From the NCBI GenBank assembly GCA_014801225.1, contig JAAVEO010000001.1, forward strand, positions 37,441 to 101,440: 64,000 bases of DNA, given 5' to 3'. The notes below the pieces were generated by a model that was given only the letters and a program-made list of their open reading frames with translations, did not search any database and was not told the origin of the DNA. Each line of letters opens with the position of its first letter. Position 1 is the first letter of the stretch. Shown piece by piece: positions 36,983 through 45,368 of this stretch. The translations under genes were made by a program, and so were the position numbers. Origin of the DNA: Bacteroides sp. Lineage in GTDB: Bacteria; Bacteroidota; Bacteroidia; Bacteroidales; Muribaculaceae.

Positions 36983-37912
36983 ATGGAGAGTTCCAAAGGG
37001 AATGATATCCCGGCAGTGGCTACCGCGGGGAGTTTCGACGGCGTGCATCTCGGTCATCAGGCTGTGCTCAAGGAGCTGACAGACGTGGCCCGGGGCGAAG
37101 CCATGCGTCCGCTGGCCATCACATTCGACCGACACCCCTTGGAGATAGTAGCCCCTTCACGCGCTCCTCATCTTCTTCTCTCCCACGATCGCCAAGAGCA
37201 GCTTATTCGCCGCTCAGGAGCCGACTTCCTGCGTCTCCCCTTCGATGCCTCCACAGCGAGAATGTCGGCAAGGGAATGGCTGCGGCTTCTCCGCGAACGC
37301 TACGGAGTAAAGGCTCTCGTGGTAGGGTATGACAATACATTCGGCCATGACGGTATAGATATGAGCATAGCCGATTATGAGCGTCTCGGCGAGGAAGAAG
37401 GAATCCTTGTCAAAGAGGCCCCGCTCGTGGCGGGGGTCAGCAGTTCCGCCATACGCCGGGCTGTGGTCACCGGAGATGTGGAGAAAGCCCGCGAGATGCT
37501 CGGTCGCCCCTACGAGCTCGAAGGGAGCGTAATCGCAGGGGAAGCCTTGGGACGCACCCTCGGCTATCCTACGGCAAATCTCTCCCCACACCCCCGCCGC
37601 CTTGTGCCGGCCAACGGCGTATATGCAGCTTCAGCACTCACTCCCGACGGGAAAGAATATCCCGCTATGGTAAATATCGGCAGGCGTCCCACCGTAGACG
37701 ATTCGGGACGCCGCTCTATCGAAGCTCATATCATAGGCTGGGAAGGCGACCTCTACTGTCGTCCGCTCTCCATTCACTTCCTGAGCCGCATACGCGACGA
37801 AAAGAAGTTCAATTCAGTGGAGGCTTTACGTACCCGTCTGCACGAAGACGCCCTCATCTCAAAGAAAATATTCGACGACTTTCGGATAGAACAGCCCGAA
37901 CAGACGTTATAG
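36983..37912 (+). CDS. ribF: Bifunctional riboflavin kinase/FMN adenylyltransferase
   Basis: This 309-residue enzyme converts riboflavin to FMN and then FAD in the cytoplasm. The N-terminal nucleotidyltransferase domain has GSFDGVHLGHQ (about 12-22), VVGYDNTFGHD and the SSSAIRRAV motif. The C-terminal riboflavin kinase domain has GRTLGYPTANL, GVYA and the MVNIGRRPTVD stretch. The length is normal. Together with ribH, located 4.5 kb downstream, it shows flavin genes dispersed along the same strand. Confidence 0.95.
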   Translation: MESSKGNDIPAVATAGSFDGVHLGHQAVLKELTDVARGEAMRPLAITFDRHPLEIVAPSRAPHLLLSHDRQEQLIRRSGADFLRLPFDASTARMSAREWLRLLRERYGVKALVVGYDNTFGHDGIDMSIADYERLGEEEGILVKEAPLVAGVSSSAIRRAVVTGDVEKAREMLGRPYELEGSVIAGEALGRTLGYPTANLSPHPRRLVPANGVYAASALTPDGKEYPAMVNIGRRPTVDDSGRRSIEAHIIGWEGDLYCRPLSIHFLSRIRDEKKFNSVEALRTRLHEDALISKKIFDDFRIEQPEQTL

Positions 37913-37954
37913 AAGTATACTCTTATATTATCCACCCCTTAAAATCCAGATGGC

Positions 37955-38611
37955 ATGGAAGTAATCAATTTCGCAGAAACCCCCAGTCTCGTGAGCCGAT
38001 ATATGATGGAGCTCCGCGACGTGAAGATTCAGCACGATCCGCTGAGATTCCGCACAAATCTCGACCGCATCGGCCAAATTATGGCTTATGAGATTTCGAA
38101 ACGCATGCGCTATCAGTCACTGACCGTCACCACCCCTCTCGGTCTCGCCCAATGTCAGACTCCGGCCGAAGATATAGTCATCGCCACAATTCTGCGCGCC
38201 GGGCTTCCTTTCCATCACGGATTCCTCTCCTATTTCGACAGAGCCGAGAACGCTTTCGTCAGCGCCTACCGTAGATATAAGGAGAAGGGTGACACATTCG
38301 ATGTCCTTGTGGAATATCTCGCCTCTCCTTCGCTTGAGGGGAAGACTCTCCTGCTCGTAGACCCCATGCTCGCCACCGGCACATCCATGGAACTCGGCTA
38401 CCGGGCGCTACTCTCCAAAGGTATGCCCGCAAAAATCCATGTGGCATGCGTGATTGCCGCTCAATCGGGCATTGATTACGTATGCCGCACATTCCCCGCC
38501 GACCGCACCACCGTATGGGCGGCCGCAATAGACAGCGAGACAAACGCCCACAGCTACATCATTCCCGGCTTAGGCGATGCCGGCGACCTCGCCTACGGCG
38601 TAAAAGATTAA
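37955..38611 (+). CDS. upp: Uracil phosphoribosyltransferase
   Basis: This 218-residue pyrimidine-salvage enzyme joins uracil and PRPP to give UMP in the cytoplasm. The PRPP-binding motif is LLVDPMLATGTSM, and the uracil-site stretch GLGDAGDLAYGVKD closes the protein, as in the UPRT family. It follows ribF by 42 bp. Two tandem copies of dispersed repeat A lie between its stop codon and recF. Confidence 0.93.
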   Translation: MEVINFAETPSLVSRYMMELRDVKIQHDPLRFRTNLDRIGQIMAYEISKRMRYQSLTVTTPLGLAQCQTPAEDIVIATILRAGLPFHHGFLSYFDRAENAFVSAYRRYKEKGDTFDVLVEYLASPSLEGKTLLLVDPMLATGTSMELGYRALLSKGMPAKIHVACVIAAQSGIDYVCRTFPADRTTVWAAAIDSETNAHSYIIPGLGDAGDLAYGVKD

Positions 38612-38622
38612 ATCCCCGGCCC

Positions 38623-38736
38623 GCCCGGACCCGGATTGGTTCTGTGGGAGAGCTTCAGCTCAACCAAAAAAGCTCTCCGGCCCGGACCCGGCTGGTTCTG
38701 TGGGAGAGCTTCAGCTCGACCAAAAAAATTCCATAT
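38623..38736 (+). repeat. Tandem pair of dispersed repeat A (57-bp unit)
   Basis: Two 57-bp units begin GCCCGGACCCGG at 38623 and 38680. Each carries the core TTGGTTCTGTGGGA or CTGGTTCTGTGGGA, followed by GAGCTTCAGCTC, then (A/G)ACCAA and an A-run. GAGCT-TC-AGCTC is a perfect dyad, and the outer GGTT/GACC can extend it. The pair fills the upp-recF gap. Confidence 0.9.
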
Positions 38737-38742
38737 ACCGAT

Positions 38743-39846
38743 ATGACACTCGACACCATCGACATAGTCAATTTCAAAAATATAGCATCCGCGAGCCTCT
38801 CGTTCTCTCCCGGCGTGAATTGTCTGCTGGGCAACAACGGCATGGGAAAGAGTAATCTTCTCGAAGCCATCCACTTCATGAGCATGGCCCGGGCCATGAG
38901 CTCTCTACCGGAATCCGCCCTTATACGCCACGGAGAAGATATGTTGCTCGTGAAGGGACGCTACACCATGGATGCCGGAGGTGCCGAAGAGGTGTCATGC
39001 GGAATAGTGAAAGGGAAGGGGAAATCTCTCAAACGTAATGGCAAAGAGTACGGTCGCATTTCGGAACATATCGGATCATTTCCTATCGTGACCGTCACAC
39101 CGCAGGATTGGTCGCTGGTAGGAGGTGCCGCCGAGGAGCGCCGTAAACTGATGGATATCGTAATCTCTCAGGCCGACGCGACATATCTCTCCAATCTGAT
39201 AAAATACACCCGCTCACTGGAATCGCGCAACCGTATGCTGCGTGCCGGAGTGCGGGATTCGCTTCTCTTCGAATCCGTGGAGGCCTCCATGTCGGAAGCG
39301 GCGGCTGCCGTGTTCGAGGCAAGAAAGGAATGGACAAAAGAGATAGCCCCGGCCTTCCGCGAATGTTACCGCAATCTCGCCGGGGAAGCCGAATCGGCCT
39401 CGATGCGCTATAAATCAGTATTGCAGGATGCCACGCTCCAGGAGATTCTCGATTCCCGAAGAGCCAAAGATACCGTGCTGGGTTATACTTCGCAAGGTAT
39501 CCACCGCGACGATATCGAGACCGGACTCGACGGCTACAGTATGAGGCGTCTCGGAAGCCAGGGACAGATAAAGACCTTCACTATAGCCCTCCGCCTTGCG
39601 ATTTTCAGTTATCTCAAGAAGCATCGCGGCATCACTCCCCTTCTGCTTCTTGACGATATTTTCGACAAACTCGATGCCGACCGTGTTGCCCGAATCATGC
39701 AGACTGTCACTTCCGGCGACTCATTCGGACAAATATTCATTACGGATACCAACCGCAAGCACCTTGACGACATCCTCTCAGCTATCAACGGAGATAAACT
39801 CCTGCTTGAAGTGACCGACGGCACATTCTCACCCATCTCCGCCTGA
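38743..39846 (+). CDS. recF: DNA replication and repair protein RecF
   Basis: This 367-residue SMC-like ATPase loads RecA at single-strand gaps. Walker A is GNNGMGKSN (30-38), the signature region is SQGQIKTFTIALRLAI, and Walker B is LLLLDDIFDKLD. ATG at 38743 gives the canonical opening TLDTIDIVNFKNI; a longer frame that runs back through the repeat DNA is rejected. A DUF721 gene follows directly, a common pairing in bacteria, where DUF721/DciA-type proteins are linked to helicase loading. Confidence 0.95.
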   Translation: MTLDTIDIVNFKNIASASLSFSPGVNCLLGNNGMGKSNLLEAIHFMSMARAMSSLPESALIRHGEDMLLVKGRYTMDAGGAEEVSCGIVKGKGKSLKRNGKEYGRISEHIGSFPIVTVTPQDWSLVGGAAEERRKLMDIVISQADATYLSNLIKYTRSLESRNRMLRAGVRDSLLFESVEASMSEAAAAVFEARKEWTKEIAPAFRECYRNLAGEAESASMRYKSVLQDATLQEILDSRRAKDTVLGYTSQGIHRDDIETGLDGYSMRRLGSQGQIKTFTIALRLAIFSYLKKHRGITPLLLLDDIFDKLDADRVARIMQTVTSGDSFGQIFITDTNRKHLDDILSAINGDKLLLEVTDGTFSPISA

Positions 39847-39864
39847 AAAAGCCATATCATCTCA

Positions 39865-40167
39865 ATGGAAAGGAAACAGACTCTAAGCATAGGAGAAGTG
39901 CTCCGAGCTGCCTTGGAAAGCACCGAGGCCGACCGGATGTTGCGCGAACGTCAGGCGATTGCCGTCTGGCCGGCTGTGGTAGGCCCGGGTATCGCCTCCC
40001 TTGCCTCCCGGCCTACAGTGAGCGCCGGCATAATGACCGTCAGGATAGCGAGCGCCGCTCTCCGCCACGACCTGATGATGAATCGCTCCGCGATTATCCG
40101 CGATATCAACGCGCGCCTGTCACAGCCCGCCATCACCGATATCCGCTTCGCTGCTCCGGGCGGCTGA
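39865..40167 (+). CDS. DUF721 (DciA-like) protein
   Basis: This 100-residue protein shows the DUF721 pattern: an N-terminal helix LSIGEVLRAAL, a WPAVVGPGIASLASRPTVSAGIMTVRIASAALRHDLMMNRSAII-like core and a short C-terminal strand. DciA, a relative, loads the replicative helicase in many bacteria, and Bacteroidetes often have only short DUF721 proteins (family knowledge). Placement just after recF supports a DNA-metabolism role. It is probably cotranscribed with recF. Confidence 0.85.
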   Translation: MERKQTLSIGEVLRAALESTEADRMLRERQAIAVWPAVVGPGIASLASRPTVSAGIMTVRIASAALRHDLMMNRSAIIRDINARLSQPAITDIRFAAPGG

Positions 40168-40256
40168 GCTCCCGCCCATTTCTCTCTCCGATTTTTGTTT
40201 TGACGCTGCAGAACTTGACCGCAGCCATATAAAAATACTTAAATTTCTTACCATAT

Positions 40257-40724
40257 ATGAATCCACATAACATCCCCTCTCCCGCTTCTTTCAATCATAG
40301 ATGCCCCGTGCAATTGCGATTCAATGATGTCGATATCCTCGGTCACGTCAACAATACTGTCTATTTCTCCTTCTATGACACCGGCAAAGCCCAATATTTC
40401 AGGGCTGTACGCCGAGGAAAAATGGATTTCCGAAAAGTAGAAACAGTGATTGCCAATATCAATTGCGCCTATATCAACTCCATTTACTACGGAGAGGATA
40501 TCGAATTGCTCACACGTTGCGAAGTGATCAAGGATAAAAGCTTTATTCTACTGCAGATGCTCAGAGAGCGCAATACGGGGGAAGTGAAATCCATTTGCGA
40601 GACCGTGATGGTAAGTATCGACACAGAAACCCATAAAGCGGTCCCTGTGCCTGAAGATTGGCGTCACGACCTCCAGCTTTATGAGGGACGCGATCTCTCC
40701 CGCCCTGCCGGCTCAGAGGTCTGA
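40257..40724 (+). CDS. Acyl-CoA thioesterase (4HBT hot-dog family)
   Basis: This 155-residue cytoplasmic hot-dog fold protein has the active-site stretch RFNDVDILGHVNNTVYFSFYD (about 22-42), in which the Asp and the HVNN segment match the 4-hydroxybenzoyl-CoA thioesterase/YbgC group. Such enzymes hydrolyse acyl-CoA or acyl-ACP thioesters; the chain length cannot be read from sequence. The C-terminal strands (YGEDIELLTRCEVIKDKSFILLQMLRE) are intact. The gap to the next gene is 29 bp. Confidence 0.88.
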   Translation: MNPHNIPSPASFNHRCPVQLRFNDVDILGHVNNTVYFSFYDTGKAQYFRAVRRGKMDFRKVETVIANINCAYINSIYYGEDIELLTRCEVIKDKSFILLQMLRERNTGEVKSICETVMVSIDTETHKAVPVPEDWRHDLQLYEGRDLSRPAGSEV

Positions 40725-40753
40725 ACATGTTGTCATAATTCCAAGATATTGTC

Positions 40754-41386
40754 ATGAAGACCGATATAAAAGAACGCATGAATCGCATCCTCCGCGCAGA
40801 GGCGGAGGCTGTATTATCAATACCAGTCACCGACGCATACGCACGCGCCGTAGAGATGATTGTAGAGAATGTAAACCGTCGCGGCGGAAAACTCGTCACT
40901 TCCGGCATGGGTAAAGCAGGACAGATCGCCATGAATATCGCCACCACATTCTGTTCTACCGGCACTCCCGCCGTATTCCTTCATCCCTCCGAGGCCCAAC
41001 ACGGCGACTTAGGTATTCTTCAGAAAAACGACCTTCTCCTCCTTCTCAGCAATTCCGGAAAGACCCGTGAGATTATCGAACTCGTGGAGCTTGCCCGCAA
41101 TCTGAACCCTCAGATACCAATAATTGTTATAACCGGTGACCGGGAAAGTATTCTTGCCGGTCTTGCCGATGTAGCGCTCTTCACGGGAGGAGCGCCGGAG
41201 GTGTGTCCGCTCGGCATGACTCCCACCACTTCCACCACTATCATGACCGTCATGGGTGATGTGCTCGTGGTCAGCGTGATGGAAGAGATAGGATTCCGTG
41301 TGGAAGATTATGCCTTGCGCCATCATGGCGGCTATCTCGGACATAAATCCAAGGAAGCGGTTGCCCGGACCGACTCCGAATCGTGA
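40754..41386 (+). CDS. SIS-domain arabinose-5-phosphate isomerase (KdsD/KpsF-like, no CBS domains)
   Basis: This 210-residue sugar isomerase consists of the SIS domain only. Typical KdsD/KpsF sequences are present: VTSGMGKAGQIAMNIATTFCSTGTPAVFLHPSEAQHGDLG, the LLLLSNSGKTREI motif and GMTPTTSTTIMTVMGD. It would convert ribulose 5-phosphate to arabinose 5-phosphate for Kdo synthesis in lipid A-core assembly. The tandem CBS domains of E. coli KdsD are absent, a shorter form seen in Bacteroidetes (from memory). The reaction is inferred from the family. Confidence 0.88.
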   Translation: MKTDIKERMNRILRAEAEAVLSIPVTDAYARAVEMIVENVNRRGGKLVTSGMGKAGQIAMNIATTFCSTGTPAVFLHPSEAQHGDLGILQKNDLLLLLSNSGKTREIIELVELARNLNPQIPIIVITGDRESILAGLADVALFTGGAPEVCPLGMTPTTSTTIMTVMGDVLVVSVMEEIGFRVEDYALRHHGGYLGHKSKEAVARTDSES

Positions 41387-41414
41387 TATTTGAAAACCCA
41401 AATAACTCAAAGAT

Positions 41415-42365
41415 ATGACTTTTGTCGATATTCCTATTGACCTTGGAAAGTTTGAAAAAAAATCGAACGAACTGGTCATTATCAATGATGCCCTCGCCGA
41501 CCGACGTCTGGCGGAAGAGCTCATGGCCGAAGACCGCAGCATGGACGCTCTTGAAAGAGTAGTGTCAGCTCTGCGTACACTTCGTGAATTTCCTGATTTC
41601 GAGAATAAGGAGTTCAAGACCCTCCTCGCCGCTCTTCTCTTCGACCTCTCTGAGATCTATTACCACCTCAAGGATTATAAGCAGAGCGAGAAGGAACTCG
41701 ATATCCTTTTCAAAGTGCTTGACTCTCTAATGAAAGAGGATGCCGAGAAATTCGGACCTTACCATATTCTGGCAATGGAGCTTTCCACTCGCATTCTGCG
41801 CTCACGCAAGAAAGCTATGGATTTGCTCGTGAAGCAACAAATCAATGTCAGCAATCTCTATGAGAAGGTGAATTCAGGCGTTGTGGCCGCCACCGACAAA
41901 CTTGTGGAATCTCTTCGCAATGCCGCCCAGCTTCTCGCCTCTTCCGGAGATTACCGGGCCGCTTTGAAATTCTATGCGGAGGCTATCAAGTTCTCGAAGA
42001 AGCGTACAGGCAGAGTCACTCGCAAGGAGATTCAAATGACCATTGAGATGGCGGAAATCATGATTCGTGTGCGCCACATGCGTCCGCGCGCTCGCCGTCT
42101 GCTCAATGCTATTCTTCCCCACGCAATAGCCCTTGAGACAATCGAGCTTGAAGAAGATATCCTCGCACTCGTGGAAATCATCGATGCCGATATCGAGCAG
42201 GAGCCCAAGTGGAAGGCTTTCATCCATAAGCTGACCAATGCCGCCAAGTCGCGTCTCAAACGCAAATCCGACGAGGAGAAGAATGAGAATGAGGACAGCG
42301 AGGAAAAATCCGATGCCTCCGATAATTCGGATTCCACCAATTCTTCCGACAACTCTGATAAATAA
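41415..42365 (+). CDS. TPR-like helical protein with acidic serine-rich tail
   Basis: This 316-residue protein has about six helix pairs resembling tetratricopeptide repeats (for example LLAALLFDLSEIYYHLKDYKQSEKELDILFKVLD and LRNAAQLLASSGDYRAALKFYAEAIKFSKK). The last 45 residues are low-complexity: a basic patch (KSRLKRKSDEE) followed by Asp/Ser/Asn repeats. No signal peptide is present. It lies 30 bp before ribH. A scaffolding role is likely, but partners are unknown. Confidence 0.78.
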   Translation: MTFVDIPIDLGKFEKKSNELVIINDALADRRLAEELMAEDRSMDALERVVSALRTLREFPDFENKEFKTLLAALLFDLSEIYYHLKDYKQSEKELDILFKVLDSLMKEDAEKFGPYHILAMELSTRILRSRKKAMDLLVKQQINVSNLYEKVNSGVVAATDKLVESLRNAAQLLASSGDYRAALKFYAEAIKFSKKRTGRVTRKEIQMTIEMAEIMIRVRHMRPRARRLLNAILPHAIALETIELEEDILALVEIIDADIEQEPKWKAFIHKLTNAAKSRLKRKSDEEKNENEDSEEKSDASDNSDSTNSSDNSDK

Positions 42366-42395
42366 TCCTCTCCTGCCAAACAGCTGAAAGAAAAA

Positions 42396-42890
42396 ATGTC
42401 GACAATTCTGAATACTAACGGCGACCGCCGCGAAGTGCCTGCCGCCGCCAATCCCGACATGAAAGTGGCTCTTGTCACTGCCGAATGGAACAGCCATATC
42501 ACGTATGCTCTGCGCGATGGGGCTCTCGAGGTGTTGGCAAAAGCCGGAATCCGCAGCGAAAATATCGTAATGGAAAGTGTGCCGGGCACCGTAGAACTCG
42601 TAAATGCAGCCGCACTTTTCTGCCGTAAGGATTATGATGCAGTGATAGCCACAGGAGTCGTGATTCGCGGAGACACCCCTCACTTCGATTATGTCTGCAT
42701 GATAGCGGCCGAGGGTACGGCCCGCCTCAATGCTGAAGGGAAATGCCCGGTTATCTTCGATGTGCTCACCGTAGATAACGAGCAGCAGGCACTCGACCGG
42801 GCCGGAGGATGTCTTGGCAACAAAGGAGAGGAAGCCGCAGTGGCAGCCATAGAGATGGCCAACCTCCACTTCCGTGCCCGCTCCCTCTGA
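42396..42890 (+). CDS. ribH: 6,7-dimethyl-8-ribityllumazine synthase
   Basis: This 164-residue penultimate enzyme of riboflavin synthesis forms cytoplasmic icosahedral or pentameric assemblies. The substrate-binding motifs are AEWNSHITYAL (about 28-38), VPGTVELVNAA, ATGVVIRGDTPHFDYVC and VLTVDNEQQALDR. The length is normal. No FMN riboswitch is visible upstream, because the gene follows the TPR gene by 30 bp and is probably cotranscribed. Confidence 0.95.
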   Translation: MSTILNTNGDRREVPAAANPDMKVALVTAEWNSHITYALRDGALEVLAKAGIRSENIVMESVPGTVELVNAAALFCRKDYDAVIATGVVIRGDTPHFDYVCMIAAEGTARLNAEGKCPVIFDVLTVDNEQQALDRAGGCLGNKGEEAAVAAIEMANLHFRARSL

Positions 42891-42973
42891 TGATTCAACA
42901 TCCTTTGCGGGTTGGAATCCAAAATTCTGACCCACAATAAATTTCAATGCCCGAGGCGCAGATGTATCCCGGA

Positions 42974-43005
42974 TTTGGTATTATCCGATTTTATCACTAC
43001 CTTTG
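42974..43005 (+). promoter_or_regulatory. Consensus promoter of a candidate non-coding RNA
   Basis: TTTG (42974-42977), 20 nt, TACCTTTG (42998-43005). The start would be near 43012, with no convincing coding gene downstream before the terminator at 43185. Confidence 0.82.
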
Positions 43006-43011
43006 CGTCTC

Positions 43012-43223
43012 CAACCACAAATCGATTACCCACACAGGCCCCCTTATGGGCCTGAGTAAGATATATGCCTTACGGCTTTCCGAGAGGAAAGAATATCTCT
43101 TTTCAAGAAATGATCAGATTCCGGAAAAGATATTCATCTTTCCGCAGACAGCCAAGGCGAAGAGAACATAGACGATTTATATCCGAAGGAGGTTCCCCGT
43201 GAGGGGCGCCTCCTTCATCTTTA
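43012..43223 (+). ncRNA. Candidate structured non-coding RNA, about 210 nt
   Basis: A consensus promoter and a strong terminator enclose this stretch. Inside are CAGGCCC/GGGCCTG (43035-43054), CTTTCC-GAGA-GGAAAG (43076-43091), and GAATATCT ... AGATATTC (43091-43135). The CGGAAAAGAT near 43123 could instead pair with ATCTTTCCG near 43136, so two exclusive folds are possible. A 74-codon frame covers the region, but it has no recognisable domain and begins upstream of the start site. It matches no RNA family that I can name; 6S RNA was considered from the length alone. Confidence 0.55.
43185..43216 (+). terminator. Terminator of the first candidate RNA
   Basis: GAAGGAGG-TT-CCCC, loop GTGA, GGGG-CG-CCTCCTTC, then ATCTTTATCC. 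This is a very stable hairpin with one interior mismatch pair. Confidence 0.85.
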
Positions 43224-43267
43224 TCCTTCTTTCCCTCCGCATTATCCCCCCTTTCCACCGGGCCGCA

Positions 43268-43298
43268 TTGGTTCTGTGGGAGAGCTTCAGCTCGACCA
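43268..43298 (+). repeat. Dispersed repeat A, single copy
   Basis: TTGGTTCTGTGGGA, then GAGCTTCAGCTC, then GACCA: identical to the copy at 50697 over this core. It is flanked by GC-rich CCGGGCCGCA on the left. Confidence 0.9.
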
Positions 43299-43432
43299 TT
43301 CCCACCCCGGAGCCTCAATCAAGCCTTTCAACCCCCTTTATTTCATTTATAAAATCCAAGATCTAACTCCCTGATTTTTCAACAAATCACCATTTGAAAT
43401 ACTTATATTTTTCCTTTATTGACCTAAAATTG

Positions 43433-43464
43433 CTTGTTCACCCCGCATTATCTTACTAACTTTG
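43433..43464 (+). promoter_or_regulatory. Promoter of a second transcript in the ribH-flippase gap
   Basis: CTTG (3 of 4 match), 20 nt, TAACTTTG (43457-43464). The start would be near 43471. Confidence 0.65.
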
Positions 43465-43509
43465 CATCGCAATCGCAAGAGAAGCCTTGAAGAATCCTCC
43501 CGTAGGATA

Positions 43510-43584
43510 ATGACAAGACTCCTCTTCCGAAAGCTCGGCAAACGCAATCTCCCGGCGTTTGCTATCCGAAACAGAACTTCATAA
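43510..43584 (+). CDS. Possible 24-residue basic peptide
   Basis: The frame MTRLLFRKLGKRNLPAFAIR (first 20 residues; four more follow, ending in Ser) carries seven or eight basic residues. It begins about 39 nt after the predicted transcription start. No homologue is known to me, and frames of this size arise by chance, so this is weak. Confidence 0.2.
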   Translation: MTRLLFRKLGKRNLPAFAIRNRTS

Positions 43585-43792
43585 GCTAAATAAAAGGAAA
43601 AATAAGTTTTAGGAATTAACAAGGGTACAGTTGTATTAGGGTATTGTAACACAAGGTTAGATTACACACAAAGACACTCTCAATTACACTTTTAGGTTAT
43701 ACACACAATGGACTTTTTTGTTGCATAAAAAATTGACTATATAAATCGTTTATGTTAGGTTTGTAGAAATTATAATTGATTCGCATTTCAGG

Positions 43793-43823
43793 CAGGTTTC
43801 TTGTGAAAGAAGCCTGTTTTTTT
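43793..43823 (+). terminator. Terminator of the second candidate transcript
   Basis: CAGGTTTCTT pairs with AAGAAGCCTG (one G-U pair) around loop GTGA and is followed by seven T. Confidence 0.88.
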
Positions 43824-43866
43824 GTTGTAAGGGAGGGAAAGAATTGGAGGGATATTGGATTAGGGA

Positions 43867-45336
43867 TCAGCGGCGACGGAAACGGCCGAGGAGGAAACCG
43901 GCGGCTTCCTTCAACTCAGGGAAGCGAGCCAGGATAGCTATCCCCACGTAGACGCCTGCGCCGGCTATTGCGCCGGCTATCAATCGCAGAAGGGGAAGCC
44001 GGAAAAGATTCTCAGCTGCCAATGCTCCGCATCCCATACAGAGGCCCGCTATAAGGAAAGGCATCATATCCCCTGCCATACGCCCGAGAGGATAAGAAAT
44101 CTGCCGGGAAGTAAGCACCGTCACTATGACATAAGTAAGGAATGAGGCGGCAAATTGTCCCCATACAAGAATAGTAAGCGAATTGAACCATATTGTGGAT
44201 AGTATCGCCACTATAAGCAAAACATCCTTAACAGTCTCTACCACTATCAGCGATTTGGCCCTACCTAAAGATAGCAAATAATTCACATGCAGAGACGTGA
44301 CAACCACAAAAATACCGCGTAGACATAGTATCTGAAAAAGTGGAATAGCCGCATCCCATTTATTACCGAAAAGAGTATGGAACAACGGCTCGCCCACAGC
44401 AGCCATACCTCCTAACACGGGGAAAAGAAGAAAGGCTGTGAAGCGATTGATTTTAGTGATATATCTTGAAAAGCGCTCGGCGTCCGATTGAGCCGATGAC
44501 AGCAACGGCACAAAAGAAGCCGTAAGTATCTGCGAAATCGAAGCACTTCCCATCTTGCTCCATTTGTCGGCCTGGGTATAGATACCGAGCGATTGTAAAG
44601 TCTTGTAGAACGCGGCAATGACGATATTGTAGAGCTGGAGGCAGAGGGTATTCAGCATGGAAGTGGTGAGCACACTTATACCTACCTTCCAGATTGCTTT
44701 AAGCGAGTCGAGCCGAGGCATACACGAAGGACGCCATTTCCCGGATACCCATAGGAAAGATGTCTTGAAAGCCGCCAGAAGCACCGTCTGCCACACCAAC
44801 GCCCAAGCACCATATCCCATCAGGGCGAGCGCCACGCCCACACCCCCGGAGAATATCAAGGCCATAGTGTTGGAGATAGCCAACGGACGCACATTCATAT
44901 CCTTCATCAGTTTATTTACCTGCACTATCGCGAGGCCGTTGATGACGAAGGAAAGGAACATTACGCGGCTGAGCGGTATGAGTTCCGGGTTATCGAAACG
45001 GGCCGCGATAAGGGGAGCGCAAAACCAAAGTATCGTGTAAATGACGCCGCTCACCACGAAGTTAAACCAGAAAACCGTGCTGTAATCGGCTGCCGTAGGC
45101 TTCTCCTTGCTCAGAAGAGCGGCCCCGAAACCGCTGTCAGTAAGAATTGTAGCGAAAGCCTGGAAAATAAGAAGTACTCCCACGAGGCCGAAATCCTCCT
45201 GTGAGAGCACATTGGCGAGCACTATGCCCACAAGGGCATACACCACCTGCGACGCCACCCTGTCGATGGTGTTCCACTTCAGTGTGCGGGCCGTGCGGAG
45301 TTTCAGGGATGGTCCCTCTCCGGTGTCGTTATTCAT
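43867..45336 (-). CDS. Lipopolysaccharide/oligosaccharide flippase (WzxC-like, MOP superfamily)
   Basis: This 489-residue inner-membrane protein has about 12-14 transmembrane helices. The N-terminal pattern LKWNTIDRVASQVVYALVGIVLANVLSQEDFGLVGVLLIF is characteristic of the Polysacc_synt_3/WzxC branch, and GYGAWALVWQTVL is typical further on. It should flip lipid-linked saccharides. It lies outside the capsule locus, next to a DUF2807 gene (32 bp gap), and so may serve another glycan. The C-terminal ten residues are basic (RFRRR end). Confidence 0.88.
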   Translation of the reverse strand: MNNDTGEGPSLKLRTARTLKWNTIDRVASQVVYALVGIVLANVLSQEDFGLVGVLLIFQAFATILTDSGFGAALLSKEKPTAADYSTVFWFNFVVSGVIYTILWFCAPLIAARFDNPELIPLSRVMFLSFVINGLAIVQVNKLMKDMNVRPLAISNTMALIFSGGVGVALALMGYGAWALVWQTVLLAAFKTSFLWVSGKWRPSCMPRLDSLKAIWKVGISVLTTSMLNTLCLQLYNIVIAAFYKTLQSLGIYTQADKWSKMGSASISQILTASFVPLLSSAQSDAERFSRYITKINRFTAFLLFPVLGGMAAVGEPLFHTLFGNKWDAAIPLFQILCLRGIFVVVTSLHVNYLLSLGRAKSLIVVETVKDVLLIVAILSTIWFNSLTILVWGQFAASFLTYVIVTVLTSRQISYPLGRMAGDMMPFLIAGLCMGCGALAAENLFRLPLLRLIAGAIAGAGVYVGIAILARFPELKEAAGFLLGRFRRR

Positions 45337-45368
45337 TATCTTTTAGTCCGAATATTATGCCGGAGGAA

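Larger units (their letters stand above)
43471..43823 (+). ncRNA. Candidate RNA or leader transcript, about 350 nt
   Basis: A promoter (43433-43464) and a T7 terminator (43793-43823) bound a region with no large gene. The first third has hairpins ATCCT/AGGAT (near 43489-43505) and GCAAACG/CGTTTGC (near 43532-43556); the rest is AT-rich and repetitive. No signature of RNase P RNA, tmRNA or SRP RNA was found. It could encode the short peptide at 43510-43584. Confidence 0.4.

Noticed and set aside
42947..43171. A 74-codon plus-strand frame after ribH
   Set aside because: It begins upstream of the predicted transcription start, covers strong RNA hairpins and has no protein features; a non-coding RNA is the better reading.
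43012..43823. RNase P RNA, tmRNA or SRP RNA in the ribH-flippase gap
   Set aside because: None of their conserved sequence blocks was found by eye in either candidate transcript.
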